Assembly (NCBI RefSeq): GCF_965203655.1
Contig: NZ_CBDBDD010000004.1
Span: 285,125-349,124, forward strand
Reading direction: 5' to 3'
Source: Poriferisodalis sp965203655
GTDB lineage: Bacteria; Actinomycetota; Acidimicrobiia; Acidimicrobiales; Poriferisodalaceae
Length of the DNA: 64,000 bases
This document shows positions 41,883 to 51,280 of the stretch, piece by piece. Numbering within the stretch: the first letter of the stretch is position 1; each line of letters begins with the position of its first letter. The position numbers were made by a program, and so were the translations under genes. Under the pieces are notes generated by a model. It did no database searches. It saw nothing but the letters and a program-made list of their open reading frames with translations, and was not told where the DNA came from.

Positions 41883-43271
41883 ATGACGGCGAGCGCTGAC
41901 CGCAGACCGCTCTCGGGAATCCGGGTCTTCGAGATCAGCATTGCGGTGGCGGCGCCGTGCTGCGGCAAGGCGATGGCGCATCACGGGGCCGAGGTCTTCA
42001 AGGTGGAGGCCCACAGCTATCCCGATGTGGCACGAGCATTCGGGTCGGCATGGGCTCGCGATCCCGAACTGGCGGATGTCTTCTGCGACACAGGTCCCTA
42101 CGTGCCCGAGATGTCGGCCGGCAAGCGCTCGGTTGGTCTCGAGCTGAAGTACCCCGAGGCGCTCGAAGCCGCGAAACGCCTGCTGGCCACGTGCGACGTG
42201 TTCCTGACGAACTTCGCGGCGCCGGGCATCGCCGAGCTGGGACTCGACTACGAATCCGTCAAGCAGGTGTGCCCCGACATCATCTATGCAGGCATGACCG
42301 GGTTCGGCGTCGACCCTGACAAGCCGTATTACCCCTTCCGAGCCTTCGGCCCGAATCAGGCGCCGCTCGTGGGATGGGACGCGCTCACCGGCTTCCCGCA
42401 CGAGGAACCCGCCGGCATTCCCTCCATCGCCCCGCCGGACTACATGGGCGGGCTGCACACCATGCTGGCGATCGTCACGGCGTTGCACGAACGGGATCGC
42501 ACCGGGGAGGGCCGGTTCCTCGACATCAGCCAGCTCGAGACCACCGTGTCGTTCTTGGGGCCATACCTGGTGGGCCAAGACCTCGGCGTGCCTGAGCCGT
42601 TCAGAAATGGCAACCGCGTGTCGTGGGCGGCACCTGCGGGCATCTATCCATGCACGGGAAACGATCGCTGGATCGCCGTCGAAGTGCCCGATGACGAGGC
42701 ATGGCAGGCGCTGGCGGGCTTGGCCGAATGGTCTGATGTTCCTGCGCACGACGCTGTTGATCAGGCTGCGTTGTCGACCTACCCGCACGGCACACTGGCC
42801 GATCGAATCGCACACCACGATGCGATCGACGCCGAACTGTCGGTGTGGACTAACCGCCGCAGTCCCCAGCAAGCGGCTGCGGAACTGCAGGCGCTGGGCA
42901 TCGCGGCATACGAGGTGCTCAACCACACGGGCGTGCTGGCTGACCCCCAGGTGCACGACCGCCGCCCGTATTCGATCGCCCCGAGTCCGCGATTGGGCCG
43001 CGACCTGTTCGTTCGCAACCCGGTGCGCTTGAGCGCGACGCCTCCATACGTCACCCGCGCCGGGCCGAACATGGGGGGCGACACCGTCGACGTCCTCACC
43101 GAGATCGGCTATGCGAGCGACGACGTGGAGCAGATGGTCGCGGACGGGACGGCGTTCGTCGATGCCCGACCCGAAGTCGTGCTGGAGCGGCCGTTCGACC
43201 GCTGGTACGAATCGGTCAGGATAGCAGAGTTCTACGACGCCGAGGGCAACGTCACGGGCGGCGCTCAATGA
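41883..43271 (+). CDS. CaiB/BaiF family III CoA-transferase
   Basis: 462-residue family III CoA-transferase that moves CoA between carboxylic acids. Visible: 'LSGIRVFEISIAVAAPCCGKAMAHHGAEVFKVE' as the N-terminal Rossmann segment (shown here only by its two conserved ends), 'NFAAPGIAELGLDYESV', and the catalytic aspartate region 'GRFLDISQLETTVSFLGP'. ATG at 41883 is preferred to the GTG nine bases earlier. The stop overlaps the next CoA-transferase gene (43268-43271), so the two are probably subunits or sequential enzymes. They could activate and hand on acids produced by the oxidative operons. Confidence 0.87.
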   Translation: MTASADRRPLSGIRVFEISIAVAAPCCGKAMAHHGAEVFKVEAHSYPDVARAFGSAWARDPELADVFCDTGPYVPEMSAGKRSVGLELKYPEALEAAKRLLATCDVFLTNFAAPGIAELGLDYESVKQVCPDIIYAGMTGFGVDPDKPYYPFRAFGPNQAPLVGWDALTGFPHEEPAGIPSIAPPDYMGGLHTMLAIVTALHERDRTGEGRFLDISQLETTVSFLGPYLVGQDLGVPEPFRNGNRVSWAAPAGIYPCTGNDRWIAVEVPDDEAWQALAGLAEWSDVPAHDAVDQAALSTYPHGTLADRIAHHDAIDAELSVWTNRRSPQQAAAELQALGIAAYEVLNHTGVLADPQVHDRRPYSIAPSPRLGRDLFVRNPVRLSATPPYVTRAGPNMGGDTVDVLTEIGYASDDVEQMVADGTAFVDARPEVVLERPFDRWYESVRIAEFYDAEGNVTGGAQ

Positions 43272-44494
43272 GCGCCGCGCAGCAAGGCCACGGGCCATGG
43301 AGCGGCGTGCGCGTGCTCGACTTGACCGGTCTGTCGGGCGCGTACGGCACCCGCGTCTGGGCGGCACTCGGCGCCGACGTGATCTGCGTGGAACCCCCTG
43401 GGGGGAATCCGATCCGGAAGATGCCTCCGCTGGCGCGGGGCCACGAAGGCCCCGAAGCCAGCCTGTGGTGGGCCTACTACGCAGCATCGAAGCGCAGCGT
43501 GGTGCTGGACCCGACCGACAGTGAGGATGCGACGGCGCTGGTGAAGCTGATCGGCTCGGCTGATGTCGTGCTCGACGACGCGATGCCCGCCGCCCAAGAG
43601 TCCTACCCATGGCTGGCAGACGCTGGTGAAGGAGGGCTGGGTGTCGCCGGGATCGTCGAGCGGTTTCCGCACCTGACATGGGTCTCGATCACGCCGTTCG
43701 GCATGACCGGGCCACGACGTCACTGGCGGTCGTCGAACCTCGTTGCCTGGGCATCGTGCGGCTTGGCGTCCACCGTGGGCTTCCCGCATGGCCCCCCGCT
43801 GGCTCCGGCCGGCGAGATCGGCGTACTGATGCACGGCGCTTCGCTGCATGCGGTGATCGGCTCGATGATGTCGGTACGTGCACGCAACTTGGCGGCAGCG
43901 GCCGATGAGCCGGCGCTCGGCCAGACCATCGACCTGTCGCTCCAGGAAGTGGGGCTGTGGCTGTCGCCCGAGACCGGTGTACCGCTGTATCTAGACGACC
44001 AGGTGCCGCGCCCCCGGGCCGGCAACCGCCGTCCGGTCACGAGCCCGATGGGCATGTATCCGGCGTCGGATGGTTACGTGGCGATCATCGCCATCCAGCC
44101 GACTCACTGGAATGCGGTTGCGCAATGGGTGAACGAGCTGACCGGCAACGAGGGCATCCTCGACGAGATCTTCGTCGACATCGTGGTCCGCCGTGAGGCG
44201 CTGGAAGCCGTGGACGCGTGGGTCGAGGAGCTGACCACCCGCTTCACCAAGCAGGAGCTGTTCGTGGAAGGCCAGCGGCGGCGCATCCCGATCACGCCGG
44301 TCAACACCGTCGGCGATCTGCGCAACGACCCGCATCTCGAAGCCGTGGGCTGGTGGCGTCCCGAGGAGCACCCGGTGCTCGGCACCTACACCGTTCCCGG
44401 CTCGCCCTTCACCACGGACGGCGACTGGTGGGCCTGGCAGCGCGCACCGATGCTGGGCGAGCACACCGATGAGGTGCTGGCGACTCTCGCCTAG
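43268..44494 (+). CDS. CaiB/BaiF family III CoA-transferase
   Basis: 408-residue paralogue of the preceding gene: 'GVRVLDLTGLSGAYGTRVWAALGAD' start (CoA nucleotide-binding), 'WWAYYAASKRSVVLD', 'VSITPFGMTGPRRHW', the catalytic aspartate at 'GQTIDLSLQEVG' and the family tail 'LGTYTVPGSPFTT' and 'MLGEHTDEVLATLA'. Its ATG overlaps the upstream stop, indicating equal synthesis and possibly a heteromer. The acyl substrates are unknown. Confidence 0.87.
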   Translation: MSAAQQGHGPWSGVRVLDLTGLSGAYGTRVWAALGADVICVEPPGGNPIRKMPPLARGHEGPEASLWWAYYAASKRSVVLDPTDSEDATALVKLIGSADVVLDDAMPAAQESYPWLADAGEGGLGVAGIVERFPHLTWVSITPFGMTGPRRHWRSSNLVAWASCGLASTVGFPHGPPLAPAGEIGVLMHGASLHAVIGSMMSVRARNLAAAADEPALGQTIDLSLQEVGLWLSPETGVPLYLDDQVPRPRAGNRRPVTSPMGMYPASDGYVAIIAIQPTHWNAVAQWVNELTGNEGILDEIFVDIVVRREALEAVDAWVEELTTRFTKQELFVEGQRRRIPITPVNTVGDLRNDPHLEAVGWWRPEEHPVLGTYTVPGSPFTTDGDWWAWQRAPMLGEHTDEVLATLA

Positions 44495-44808
44495 CGATCC
44501 GCCCCGCCTAACGGCGCAGGTCGGACGTCGGTACCGATTCTGCGGCGAGCGAGGCCGTCATCCGGGGCTGATTCCGACGGTCGAGCGCTGTCCTGCGGCA
44601 TTGCCGACGTTCTTGGAACTCCGGACTGCAGCGATATGGTGCTACCCCGTCGAAGGGGACGCCCGACGCGACAACCACGACAACGACACCGACTGGGAGC
44701 GAGACCGCTACCTCGAATTCACCTGATCGGCAGGCTCGGGCAGTCGGTTGGGCTGGACGCTGGACGATTTTCGGCGGCCGTGCGCCCGGGGTGTGCGAGC
44801 TGCATGGT
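44495..44808. other. Intergenic region, nothing recognised
   Basis: 314 bp between the convergent CoA-transferase and secreted-protein genes. Short open frames are present but have no homology or coding look, and I see no clear terminator or repeat. Confidence 0.5.
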
Positions 44809-47662
44809 CTAGGGGTCGTCGTTTTTGATGATTCCGTTTGCGTTGCGGTGCATTGCGCGCAGGAACGCTCCTTGGGGGTTCGAGAGCTTGAGCGTGAGGG
44901 TTTCTTTGCTCTCGTTGATGGCGTCGTCGAGCAGCGTCACTGAGATCGTCTTGTGCGTCTCGCCCGGCGCAAAGGTCAGCGTGCCCGACGCGGCGGTGTA
45001 GTCCGCCCCCGTCGTTGCTGTGCCGTCGTTGGTCGCGTAGTGCACCGAGACCGGCCCCGATGCTGCGCGGCTCAGCGTCACCGTGAAGTCGAGCGAGGCG
45101 TGCTTGCCTTCCTTCGCCCGGGCGTCCGCGACCCGGATGCGTGCCGGGCCCGGGACCTTCGCTGACGCGTCGCCGAGCGCGACCGTCACGTCCTTCCAGG
45201 ACTTCGGCTTGACGCGCACCCGCCACAGCACCGGGTCCAGCGATTCCACGCCCGTGATGGTCCCGTTCGTCACCGTGAACGCGTCCGCAGCGGGCTTGGC
45301 GCCTGACTGCACGTCCAGCGCGAACGCCGTCCGCCCGTCGTGTTCGGCGGGGATCTTGCCGAACGCCACCGCCACGGTCTGGGCCTGGGCGGCCCGCGGC
45401 GTCGTCGGCTCGCCCTTCACGCGGACCCACTCGCTCGAGTGCTCGCTGTGCTCGGAGCGGAGCCCGCCCACGAAGGCGCGCACGAACACCCCGGTGGCCA
45501 CGCCGTTCTCGAGCCCGGTGATGGTGTAGCTGTTCACACCGGCCTGCACGGCGACGCCGTTGTTGCCCTGCGGGTTGGCCCACACGCCCGCCTGCTGGCT
45601 CCAGCGGAGCGCGTGCTGCACCCGTTCCGCAGCGAGGCGCGGGTGCGCCACCGCCGTCCATCTCACCGTCAGGCTGCCGTCGCCGGGCACCACCGACACG
45701 TCGGCCGGTTCCGGCGTGGTCAGCGCCGCCTGCTGCTGCTGGGGGTCCGCCGCGACCCTCGCATGCGACGTGTTCGACAGCGCCCGCCCGTCGCGCGCGC
45801 ACACCGCGCCCGACGGCTCGTGGTCGCAGTTCCGCCCGCCCGCGAGCGTCACCGTCACCACGGCGCTCGGCGACGCCGGCCGCACCTTCACCCGCCACAG
45901 CCCGGCGCCGATTTGCTCCACGCCCATCACCCGGCCCCCCGTCACCGCGAACGACGACGGCCGCGGCGACCGGCTGAACCTCCCCACCGTCTCGCTCAGA
46001 CGCACACTGAACGCGAACTCCGTGCCGTCATGTGTCTCCGGCACGTCCTCGAACGCTGCCGTCAGCGGGTCGCGCTGCTGCTCCTCGCCCGAGCCCGGCC
46101 CTTCGCCGCCCCGGAACTCCGCGGCCCCGGAGCTGCCGACGTTGGCGCTGCCGACGTTGATGTCGTAGGTCACCGACGACTTCCCCCAGGGGTGGTACAC
46201 GGTGACCTGCGATGTCAGCGTCTGGTTCGCCACGTCATGGGGGACTTCCATGATGCACAGGTTGAACGTCGTGCTCCGCTGCCCCGCCTGGATGTAGGCG
46301 AACGGATACTTGCGATCGCTATTCAGGAAGACGGGGTCCCACGGATCGATCGGATCGCAATGGCTTATCAGGTCGGGATCCCTCAGGTCCGTCTGCACAC
46401 GGTGGCCGACCCTGCCGTAGGTGGACAAGGATATGGTGGTCTGCTGGGCGACCGCCGTGGGCACCGACACGGTCACCGTGTGCGTGCGCGCCGCCGGACT
46501 CGTCACGGTCACGGTCACAGGCTCCGGCACCTCGACCACCGCCAGAGTCACACCCGCGTCGTAAGCCCCCCACACGGCGGGATTGCGTTGTGGGTCGGAG
46601 TGTGGCTTACCGTAGGAGCCCCAGCGCATGTCGTCGACGGGCCAGGAGGCGGTGGCCGAAATACCACTGGCGGTCAGATTCCTCAGGGGGAACCGCCTTT
46701 CGGCGCCAGCGGCATACTTGACGATCAGCATCAGCGACTTCGCAGCGTCGATGGCGGCGGCGCTGCCCGCGCGCAAGCCCGCGGACAGAGTGCCGTCGCG
46801 GTGATAGAAATCGGTGATGGCGTAGGTATTGCCCGCGTAAGTGAAACTGTTGCTGCCCATCGCGACGGGGCAAGTGCCCCCCGACACACCGGCCTTGCAG
46901 CCGGACGAGTTCGTGCCCCATCTCGTCGGCTCGAGGTTCTTCGCCGACATCGTGGTGGACCAGACCTGGCGTTCGCTCTGATGCCGGGTTCCCTCCGGCC
47001 ACGGGTACGGGATCGCGCCGTTGACGCGGATCTTGATCCTCGGGGCTGAACTTGTCCAGGCTCCTCCGCTTGCACGCCAATACTGATTCTGGAGGCTCCA
47101 GCCCGATGCGGCTCCTGAATCCTCAGTTGTGGCGTCCGTCGTCCGCATAGTCCCGCCACTGCCCGACGCCCGGTACAGCACCACGAAATAGGTGGTGTTC
47201 GCTCTGAGCCAGGTGCCCGTCGGCGCGGCGAAGGTCGTGGCGCCGCTGGAGATGGTCGACGGGACGGTCAGATTCCCGAGTTTCGCGTCCGGGGTTCCAT
47301 CGCTGGCCGCGGACCACAACTCGACCCTCACACCCGCAGGAGCACCGACTGCTGACGTGTCGACCTCGATGCTCATGAGGCCGTAGCCCGAGGCGTGGTC
47401 TCCGGTCGTGAATCCCTGTGCCTGCAGGCGTGAGGTGAGGAAATTGATCCCCCCCACGTCACTTTGCCCGATGTTGCTCACCAACGCGCCGCCGAGGCGG
47501 GACTGCGCCTCGGCCGGCTGGGCGGGCAACATGAGCGCGGTGCTGACCATGAGCACGCTGACCGCTGCGGCCAGCGTCAGCTTGAGGGCGGAACGTCTAC
47601 CCCCCCCCCCCCCCCCCGAACATGCGTGTTGGCAGGGTCGGTGTGCGTGCTGGAGCAGTCAT
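44809..47662 (-). CDS. Secreted Calx-beta/Fn3-like surface protein, signal peptide frame broken by G18 tract
   Basis: Large exported protein, 950 residues if the G tract is read in frame. ATG at 47662 follows AGGAGAG. It opens MTAPARTPTLPTRMF, then runs through G codons in the homopolymer (47600-47617). With 17 or 20 G it continues RRSALKLTLAAAVSVLMVS...PAEA, a complete Sec signal peptide. With the 18 G present, translation stops at TAG directly after the tract. The mature part begins with a ~170-residue 'choice-of-anchor' type domain, has two similar Ig-like modules ('ETHDGTEFAFSVRLSE' and 'AEHDGRTAFALDVQSG'), an Fn3-like module ('VVPGDGSLTVRWTAV') and a C-terminal Calx-beta domain ('TTGADYTAASGTLTF'). 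Likely a cell-surface or adhesion protein; an internal GTG at 47556 is the alternative start. Confidence 0.75.
47600..47617 (-). repeat. G18 homopolymer in the secreted-protein signal region
   Basis: Eighteen consecutive C on the top strand (G on the coding strand), the longest homopolymer I see in the window. It lies between the ribosome site/ATG and the signal-peptide hydrophobic core, so each one-base change switches the frame. The tract needs 17 or 20 G to express the protein from ATG 47662. Confidence 0.9.
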
Positions 47663-47758
47663 TGTCTCTCCTCTCGATGTTCATGGATGCGGACGTTACT
47701 ACAGGGCTGCATGCTGCAGATCGCGGGCAGAAACATGCCGGCTGCGCCCGTCGCCTTC

Positions 47759-47950
47759 TCAGAGCCTCGTTGGGGGTTCAGCGAGATCGGCAGTTGCCGC
47801 TGTGCCCGGCTCGAAGAATGCAGTGAGCGTCTTTGGTCTTGAGTCGCCGTCCGCCGCTCCCAAGCAGCTCATGCTGACGGTGAGCGTGCCGTCGCCGGGC
47901 GTGACCTGCACGTTGTACGGCTCGGTCTGTCCCGGCGTCGGCGCTGCCCT
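47759..47950 (-). pseudogene. Fragment of an Fn3-like secreted repeat protein
   Basis: The minus frame encodes about 63 residues, including 'TEPYNVQVTPGDGTLTVSM' and 'PKTLTAFFEPGTA', ending at TGA (47759). The P-G-D-G-T-L-T-V-S core is the same type of module as in the adjacent secreted protein (VVPGDGSLTVRW). It has no start and is cut off at 47950. It is probably a decayed paralogue or duplicated module of the surface protein. Confidence 0.55.
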
Positions 47951-47955
47951 ATGTA

Positions 47956-48093
47956 ATGGATCAGGTGGGCGACCTGTTTGACGAAGTCGTGAACCCTGCC
48001 GAGGTCATGGCAGAACTCGGCGCCACCTCCGGCGAGATAGCCGACCTGGCCGATCGGGGGGTGCTCCGATCCGCCGACTCACGGGTCCGCTGA
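47956..48093 (+). pseudogene. Short open frame, possible C-terminal gene fragment
   Basis: 45 codons from ATG 47956 to TGA 48091-48093: MDQVGDLFDEVVNPAEVM then 'AELGATSGEIADLADRGVL'. The second part resembles the C-terminal 'LAELGxxxxEIAxLxxxGV' tail of CaiB/BaiF CoA-transferases. No ribosome site is evident and it directly abuts the Fn3-like fragment on the other strand, so a rearranged gene end is more likely than a small gene. Confidence 0.35.
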
Positions 48094-48112
48094 TACAGGC
48101 CGGCTCGCAGGG

Positions 48113-48532
48113 CTATTCGGGAAGGTCCGCGGGCAAGAGTGTGAACGCCTGACCGGTCAGCGATCGAACGACGCGGAAGTGCCGTTCGTCGAGCGTCGCG
48201 ATCTCGTGGGTTCCGTGGCGGTGGGCGAGGACCACGAGTGACGCGTCGGTCAGGCCCAGCCGCAGGTCCCGGTATCGCTCAATGACGGCTCTCGCACGGA
48301 TGAGGTCGACGCGTTCGAACGGGGCGAGTTCAAACATGCCCGATCCAAGTTCGTCCAGAATCGCCAGTTCAGCATCGACGCCGGCGATGCGCGCGGCGAA
48401 GTAGTCGATCTCGGCGAGCACGAGCGGTGAGACCACCATCGACCGTGCAGCCGACAGAAGCGCCCGGCAGGAGGCATGCAGTTGCTGATCGGGAACCAGT
48501 GCCGCCAGGAGAACGCTGGTGTCGACGATCAC
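48113..48532 (-). CDS. vapC: VapC-family PIN-domain toxin
   Basis: 139-residue PIN ribonuclease toxin with the acidic set D4 ('IVDTSVLLAAL'), E41 ('LAEIDYFAAR'), D96 ('GLTDASLVVLA') and D115 ('TLDERHF'). It belongs to a different VapC subgroup from the one at 28468. Its start overlaps the antitoxin stop by 4 bp (48529-48532). The RNA target is not predictable from sequence. Confidence 0.92.
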   Translation of the reverse strand: MIVDTSVLLAALVPDQQLHASCRALLSAARSMVVSPLVLAEIDYFAARIAGVDAELAILDELGSGMFELAPFERVDLIRARAVIERYRDLRLGLTDASLVVLAHRHGTHEIATLDERHFRVVRSLTGQAFTLLPADLPE

Positions 48533-48756
48533 GAACCGAAGCGCAGTTCCTCGAGGATTTCATCGACCCGTTCAGCAAGCGTCGGGTCGCCCCAGCCGTC
48601 CTCGAACAGCGGAAAGTTCGGCCGCCTCTCGCGACGTGCGATTGCTTCCTCCAGCGCTTCGCGGATGATGGATGCCTCAGTCCGATTTTCCTGCTTGGCG
48701 ATCATCTTGAGGTCGTGCTTGAGTTCTTCGGGCAGGTACACCGTGGTCTGCTTCAT
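48529..48756 (-). CDS. vapB: Ribbon-helix-helix antitoxin (VapB/CopG-like)
   Basis: 75-residue antitoxin: MKQTTVYLPEELKHDLKMIA is a ribbon-helix-helix DNA-binding start, followed by 'RTEASIIREALEEAIARRE' and an acidic tail that should bind the PIN toxin. ATG at 48756 gives the canonical RHH N-terminus; an in-frame ATG at 48789 would add eleven residues. A TACAAT -10-like hexamer lies about 20 bp upstream on the same strand. Confidence 0.9.
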   Translation of the reverse strand: MKQTTVYLPEELKHDLKMIAKQENRTEASIIREALEEAIARRERRPNFPLFEDGWGDPTLAERVDEILEELRFGS

Positions 48757-48888
48757 CAGAGGTTTCACAAAAGGTATTGTACTAGGCATTGCGTGGGTCC
48801 TTCTGCTCGGTGAAGGCGTGCGCGACAGGCGGGCCGCGAGGCCCGACTGATGCGCTCTGCTGATACGTCCGACGAAACTACAACGAAA

Positions 48889-48906
48889 TCTACTGAAATA
48901 GGTAGA
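48889..48906 (-). terminator. Weak AT-rich hairpin after the MOSC gene
   Basis: On the minus strand TCTAC-(8)-GTAGA is followed by TTTCG, 29 bases after the MOSC stop. The stem is only 5 bp in an AT-rich island, so termination is possible but weak. The same region must also carry the vapBC promoter. Confidence 0.25.
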
Positions 48907-48934
48907 AATTATTGTCAGACGAGGCTCTGAGTGT

Positions 48935-49840
48935 TTACTGAGGCGGGTCGAGCAGGGGCGGACCGGTGGCTGTGACGGTGACCGGGTCGCCTACGGAGAC
49001 CGCAACGCCTTCGGGGTCGATGGTGCACGCGACACCGAACATGGCATTGCCCTCCAGCATGCCTCGCATGCCCGGCGAGAAGCCTTCCGCGACCGAACAC
49101 CAGCGATGCCTGCGCAGCACCAGGGCGGGCTCGCGGTGGCGCTCGCCGGTTTCCTGGTCGATCTGGGGGACGGCGCAGCGGGGCCACACCACGCGAGCGC
49201 TGAGCTGGGCCGGGCCGATCGAGAACTCCGTCCAGGTGTCCTCCGACCACGGTTCGTCATTGGTCACGATGAGATTCGCCCGGAAACGCTCGATGCCGAA
49301 GGGCTCCGATGCCCGCTCCACCAGATCGTCGAGCGAGGCCGTGTTGGCAACCAGCACCGGGGCCGCGTCAGCGAAACCGGTGAGGCGTCCCCGGAACAGT
49401 CGCATCGGACGGGATGACTCAGGGGTCAGCGCTGCGAGTCTGGCCGGGAAGCCGAGCACCTCGCTGAGGAACTCGGCCGCCTCGTCTCCTGCATCTGCGC
49501 ACGCCACTTCATCGCCGATCAGCGCGAGAACCGTGGTGTCATTGACATCGGGCCGCTTCACGTCGATCGTGCCCATGCCGGGTGCGCTGATCGTCAGGCC
49601 GCCGTCGATCGGCACGGGAGCGACGGTGGCAAGCGCCGCATTGCGACGCTGGGTGACCGCTTCCCCGAGTGCCTCGGTGTCGTTGGGGGCCGTCACCACC
49701 TGCCATGCACGGTCGCCTTCGAGCCCTGTTGCCGTGACCAGAGCCGAATCGAGCTCGACGCGGCGGCAGCCCTTGATGGGGTGAATGGTGATACCGGTGA
49801 GCGTGCCGGCGGCCCCGCCGTCATGTCCTTCTGCGGTCAT
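48935..49840 (-). CDS. MOSC domain-containing protein (mARC/YcbX-like)
   Basis: 301-residue protein with an N-terminal MOSC_N beta barrel ('ITIHPIKGCRRVELDSA', 'GLEGDRAWQV') and a C-terminal MOSC domain with the conserved cysteine in 'WPRCAVPQID', which in mARC-type enzymes coordinates molybdenum. Length and domain order fit the molybdenum-dependent N-hydroxylamine/amidoxime reductase group, which needs an electron donor. It is divergent from dddP, with 80 bp between them. Its molybdenum cofactor use parallels the molybdenum hydroxylase in this window. Confidence 0.87.
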   Translation of the reverse strand: MTAEGHDGGAAGTLTGITIHPIKGCRRVELDSALVTATGLEGDRAWQVVTAPNDTEALGEAVTQRRNAALATVAPVPIDGGLTISAPGMGTIDVKRPDVNDTTVLALIGDEVACADAGDEAAEFLSEVLGFPARLAALTPESSRPMRLFRGRLTGFADAAPVLVANTASLDDLVERASEPFGIERFRANLIVTNDEPWSEDTWTEFSIGPAQLSARVVWPRCAVPQIDQETGERHREPALVLRRHRWCSVAEGFSPGMRGMLEGNAMFGVACTIDPEGVAVSVGDPVTVTATGPPLLDPPQ

Positions 49841-49920
49841 TCCTAGACCCTAGGCTCGCCGCGCATCAGTGTCTCGGCCTCACAGCGGGGCTGTGCAGAC
49901 CTTGGGAGGGGCGAGCGGTC

Positions 49921-51243
49921 ATGGCACTGCAGGGGTTCGAACGCCACCACAAACCCAAGATCGGCGTCGGCCGGGCCGAGCCTCCCGAGTGGTTCCTGGA
50001 CCACACCGACCTCAACATGCATGCGCTCGGCCCGGGTGCCGATCTGGAGGCCGAGTGGGTTGCTGCGGGGCTGCAGCTTCCCGACCGCTCAGCGCTGCGC
50101 CGGTACCGCGTGGAACGGGTCCGCGAGCAGCTGCGCAGCGCGGACTGCGATGCGGCGCTGCTGTACGACCCGCTGAACATCCGCTACGCCACCGACACCA
50201 CGAACATGTCGCTATGGACCATGCACAACGCCGTCCGGTATGCGTTCGTTGCGACAGAGGGCCCTGTGGTCGTGTTCGAGTTCTCCGATGGGGAGTTCCT
50301 GGACGCGCACTCAGAAGCAGTCGACGAGATCCGGCCGGGGACGTCGTACATCTATTTCAAGGCGGGACCGAGGTCAGAGGAGATCGCCGGGCGCTGGGCG
50401 TCGGAGATAGCCGAACTGCTGGCTGATGTGACCCGAGGAACACGGCGGCTGGCGGTGGACCAGCTTGATCTGACGGGGTATCGCGCTCTGGAATCCCACG
50501 GCGTCGAACTGGTGAGCGCAGGTCCGATCATGGAACTGGCGCGTGCGGTGAAGGGTCCCGACGACCTCGCCGCCATGCGCTGCGCTATCCACGCATGCGA
50601 ATCTGCCATCGACGAGATGCAAGCCATGTTCGAACCGGGGGTGAGCGAGTTCGATCTGTGGGCGGAACTGTGGGCCGGGAGCCTGCGCCGTTACGGGGAG
50701 TGGATCGAGACGAGGCTGCTGTCATCGGGGCCCAGAACGAACCCCTGGTATCACGAGGCCAGCAGCCGTCGGGTCCAGTCTGGGGAGCTCATGGGTTTCG
50801 ATACTGATCTGGTGGGCGCGTACGGAATGTGCGTCGATATGTCGCGCACATGGCGGTGCGGGGGCGGCGCCCCGACGGCGGCACAACAGGACTGCTGGTC
50901 GCTCGCCGTCGAGCAGATCCATCGCAATTCCGAACTGCATCAGCCCGGAGCCACGCTGCGCGAGATCACTGACAAGGCGTGGTACCCCGACCCCGACTGC
51001 TACCGCGGCTACACGGTCATCTCACACGGGGTCGGGCTGTGCGACGAGTACCCGGCCATCTACCACCGTCACAAGTGGGACGCCGGTGGCTACGACGGCG
51101 TGCTCGAACCGGGCATGGTGATGTGTGTCGAAGCCTTCATCGGTGCGCGGTCCGGCGGCGAGGGCGTGAAGCTGGAAGAGCAGGTGCTGATCACCGAGAC
51201 CGGCAATGAGGTGCTGACGACCCTCCCGCTCGGGCTCGTCTAG
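49921..51243 (+). CDS. dddP: DMSP lyase DddP (M24 peptidase-fold)
   Basis: 440-residue M24 metallopeptidase-fold protein that should cleave dimethylsulfoniopropionate to dimethylsulfide and acrylate. All DddP iron-site residues are present at nearly the numbering published for the Ruegeria enzyme: D294, D296 ('FDTDLVG'), D306 ('CVDMSRTW'), H369, E404 ('CVEAFIG') and E419 ('GVKLEEQ'). The catalytic aspartate is D375 in 'SHGVGLCDEYP'. The N-terminal segment 'YATDTTNMSLWTMHNAVRY' is also typical of DddP rather than prolidases. GGGAGGGG precedes ATG 49921. No acrylate-utilisation genes adjoin it, though the acyl-CoA carboxylase follows convergently. Confidence 0.85.
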   Translation: MALQGFERHHKPKIGVGRAEPPEWFLDHTDLNMHALGPGADLEAEWVAAGLQLPDRSALRRYRVERVREQLRSADCDAALLYDPLNIRYATDTTNMSLWTMHNAVRYAFVATEGPVVVFEFSDGEFLDAHSEAVDEIRPGTSYIYFKAGPRSEEIAGRWASEIAELLADVTRGTRRLAVDQLDLTGYRALESHGVELVSAGPIMELARAVKGPDDLAAMRCAIHACESAIDEMQAMFEPGVSEFDLWAELWAGSLRRYGEWIETRLLSSGPRTNPWYHEASSRRVQSGELMGFDTDLVGAYGMCVDMSRTWRCGGGAPTAAQQDCWSLAVEQIHRNSELHQPGATLREITDKAWYPDPDCYRGYTVISHGVGLCDEYPAIYHRHKWDAGGYDGVLEPGMVMCVEAFIGARSGGEGVKLEEQVLITETGNEVLTTLPLGLV

Positions 51244-51280
51244 ACGGCTGGACCCGTCGAGTCAGGCGTGCTCGGCGCTG

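Larger units (their letters stand above)
47663..48112. other. Intergenic region with two gene fragments
   Basis: 450 bp between the secreted-protein start and vapC. It contains an Fn3-like coding fragment on the minus strand (47759-47950), abutting a short plus-strand open frame (47956-48093). The rest (47663-47758) should hold the promoter of the secreted-protein gene; no clear -35/-10 pair was found. Confidence 0.5.

Noticed and set aside
44469..44726. 85-codon plus-strand frame after the second CoA-transferase
   Set aside because: It overlaps the CoA-transferase end, shows no homology or ribosome site, and reads as random high-GC sequence.
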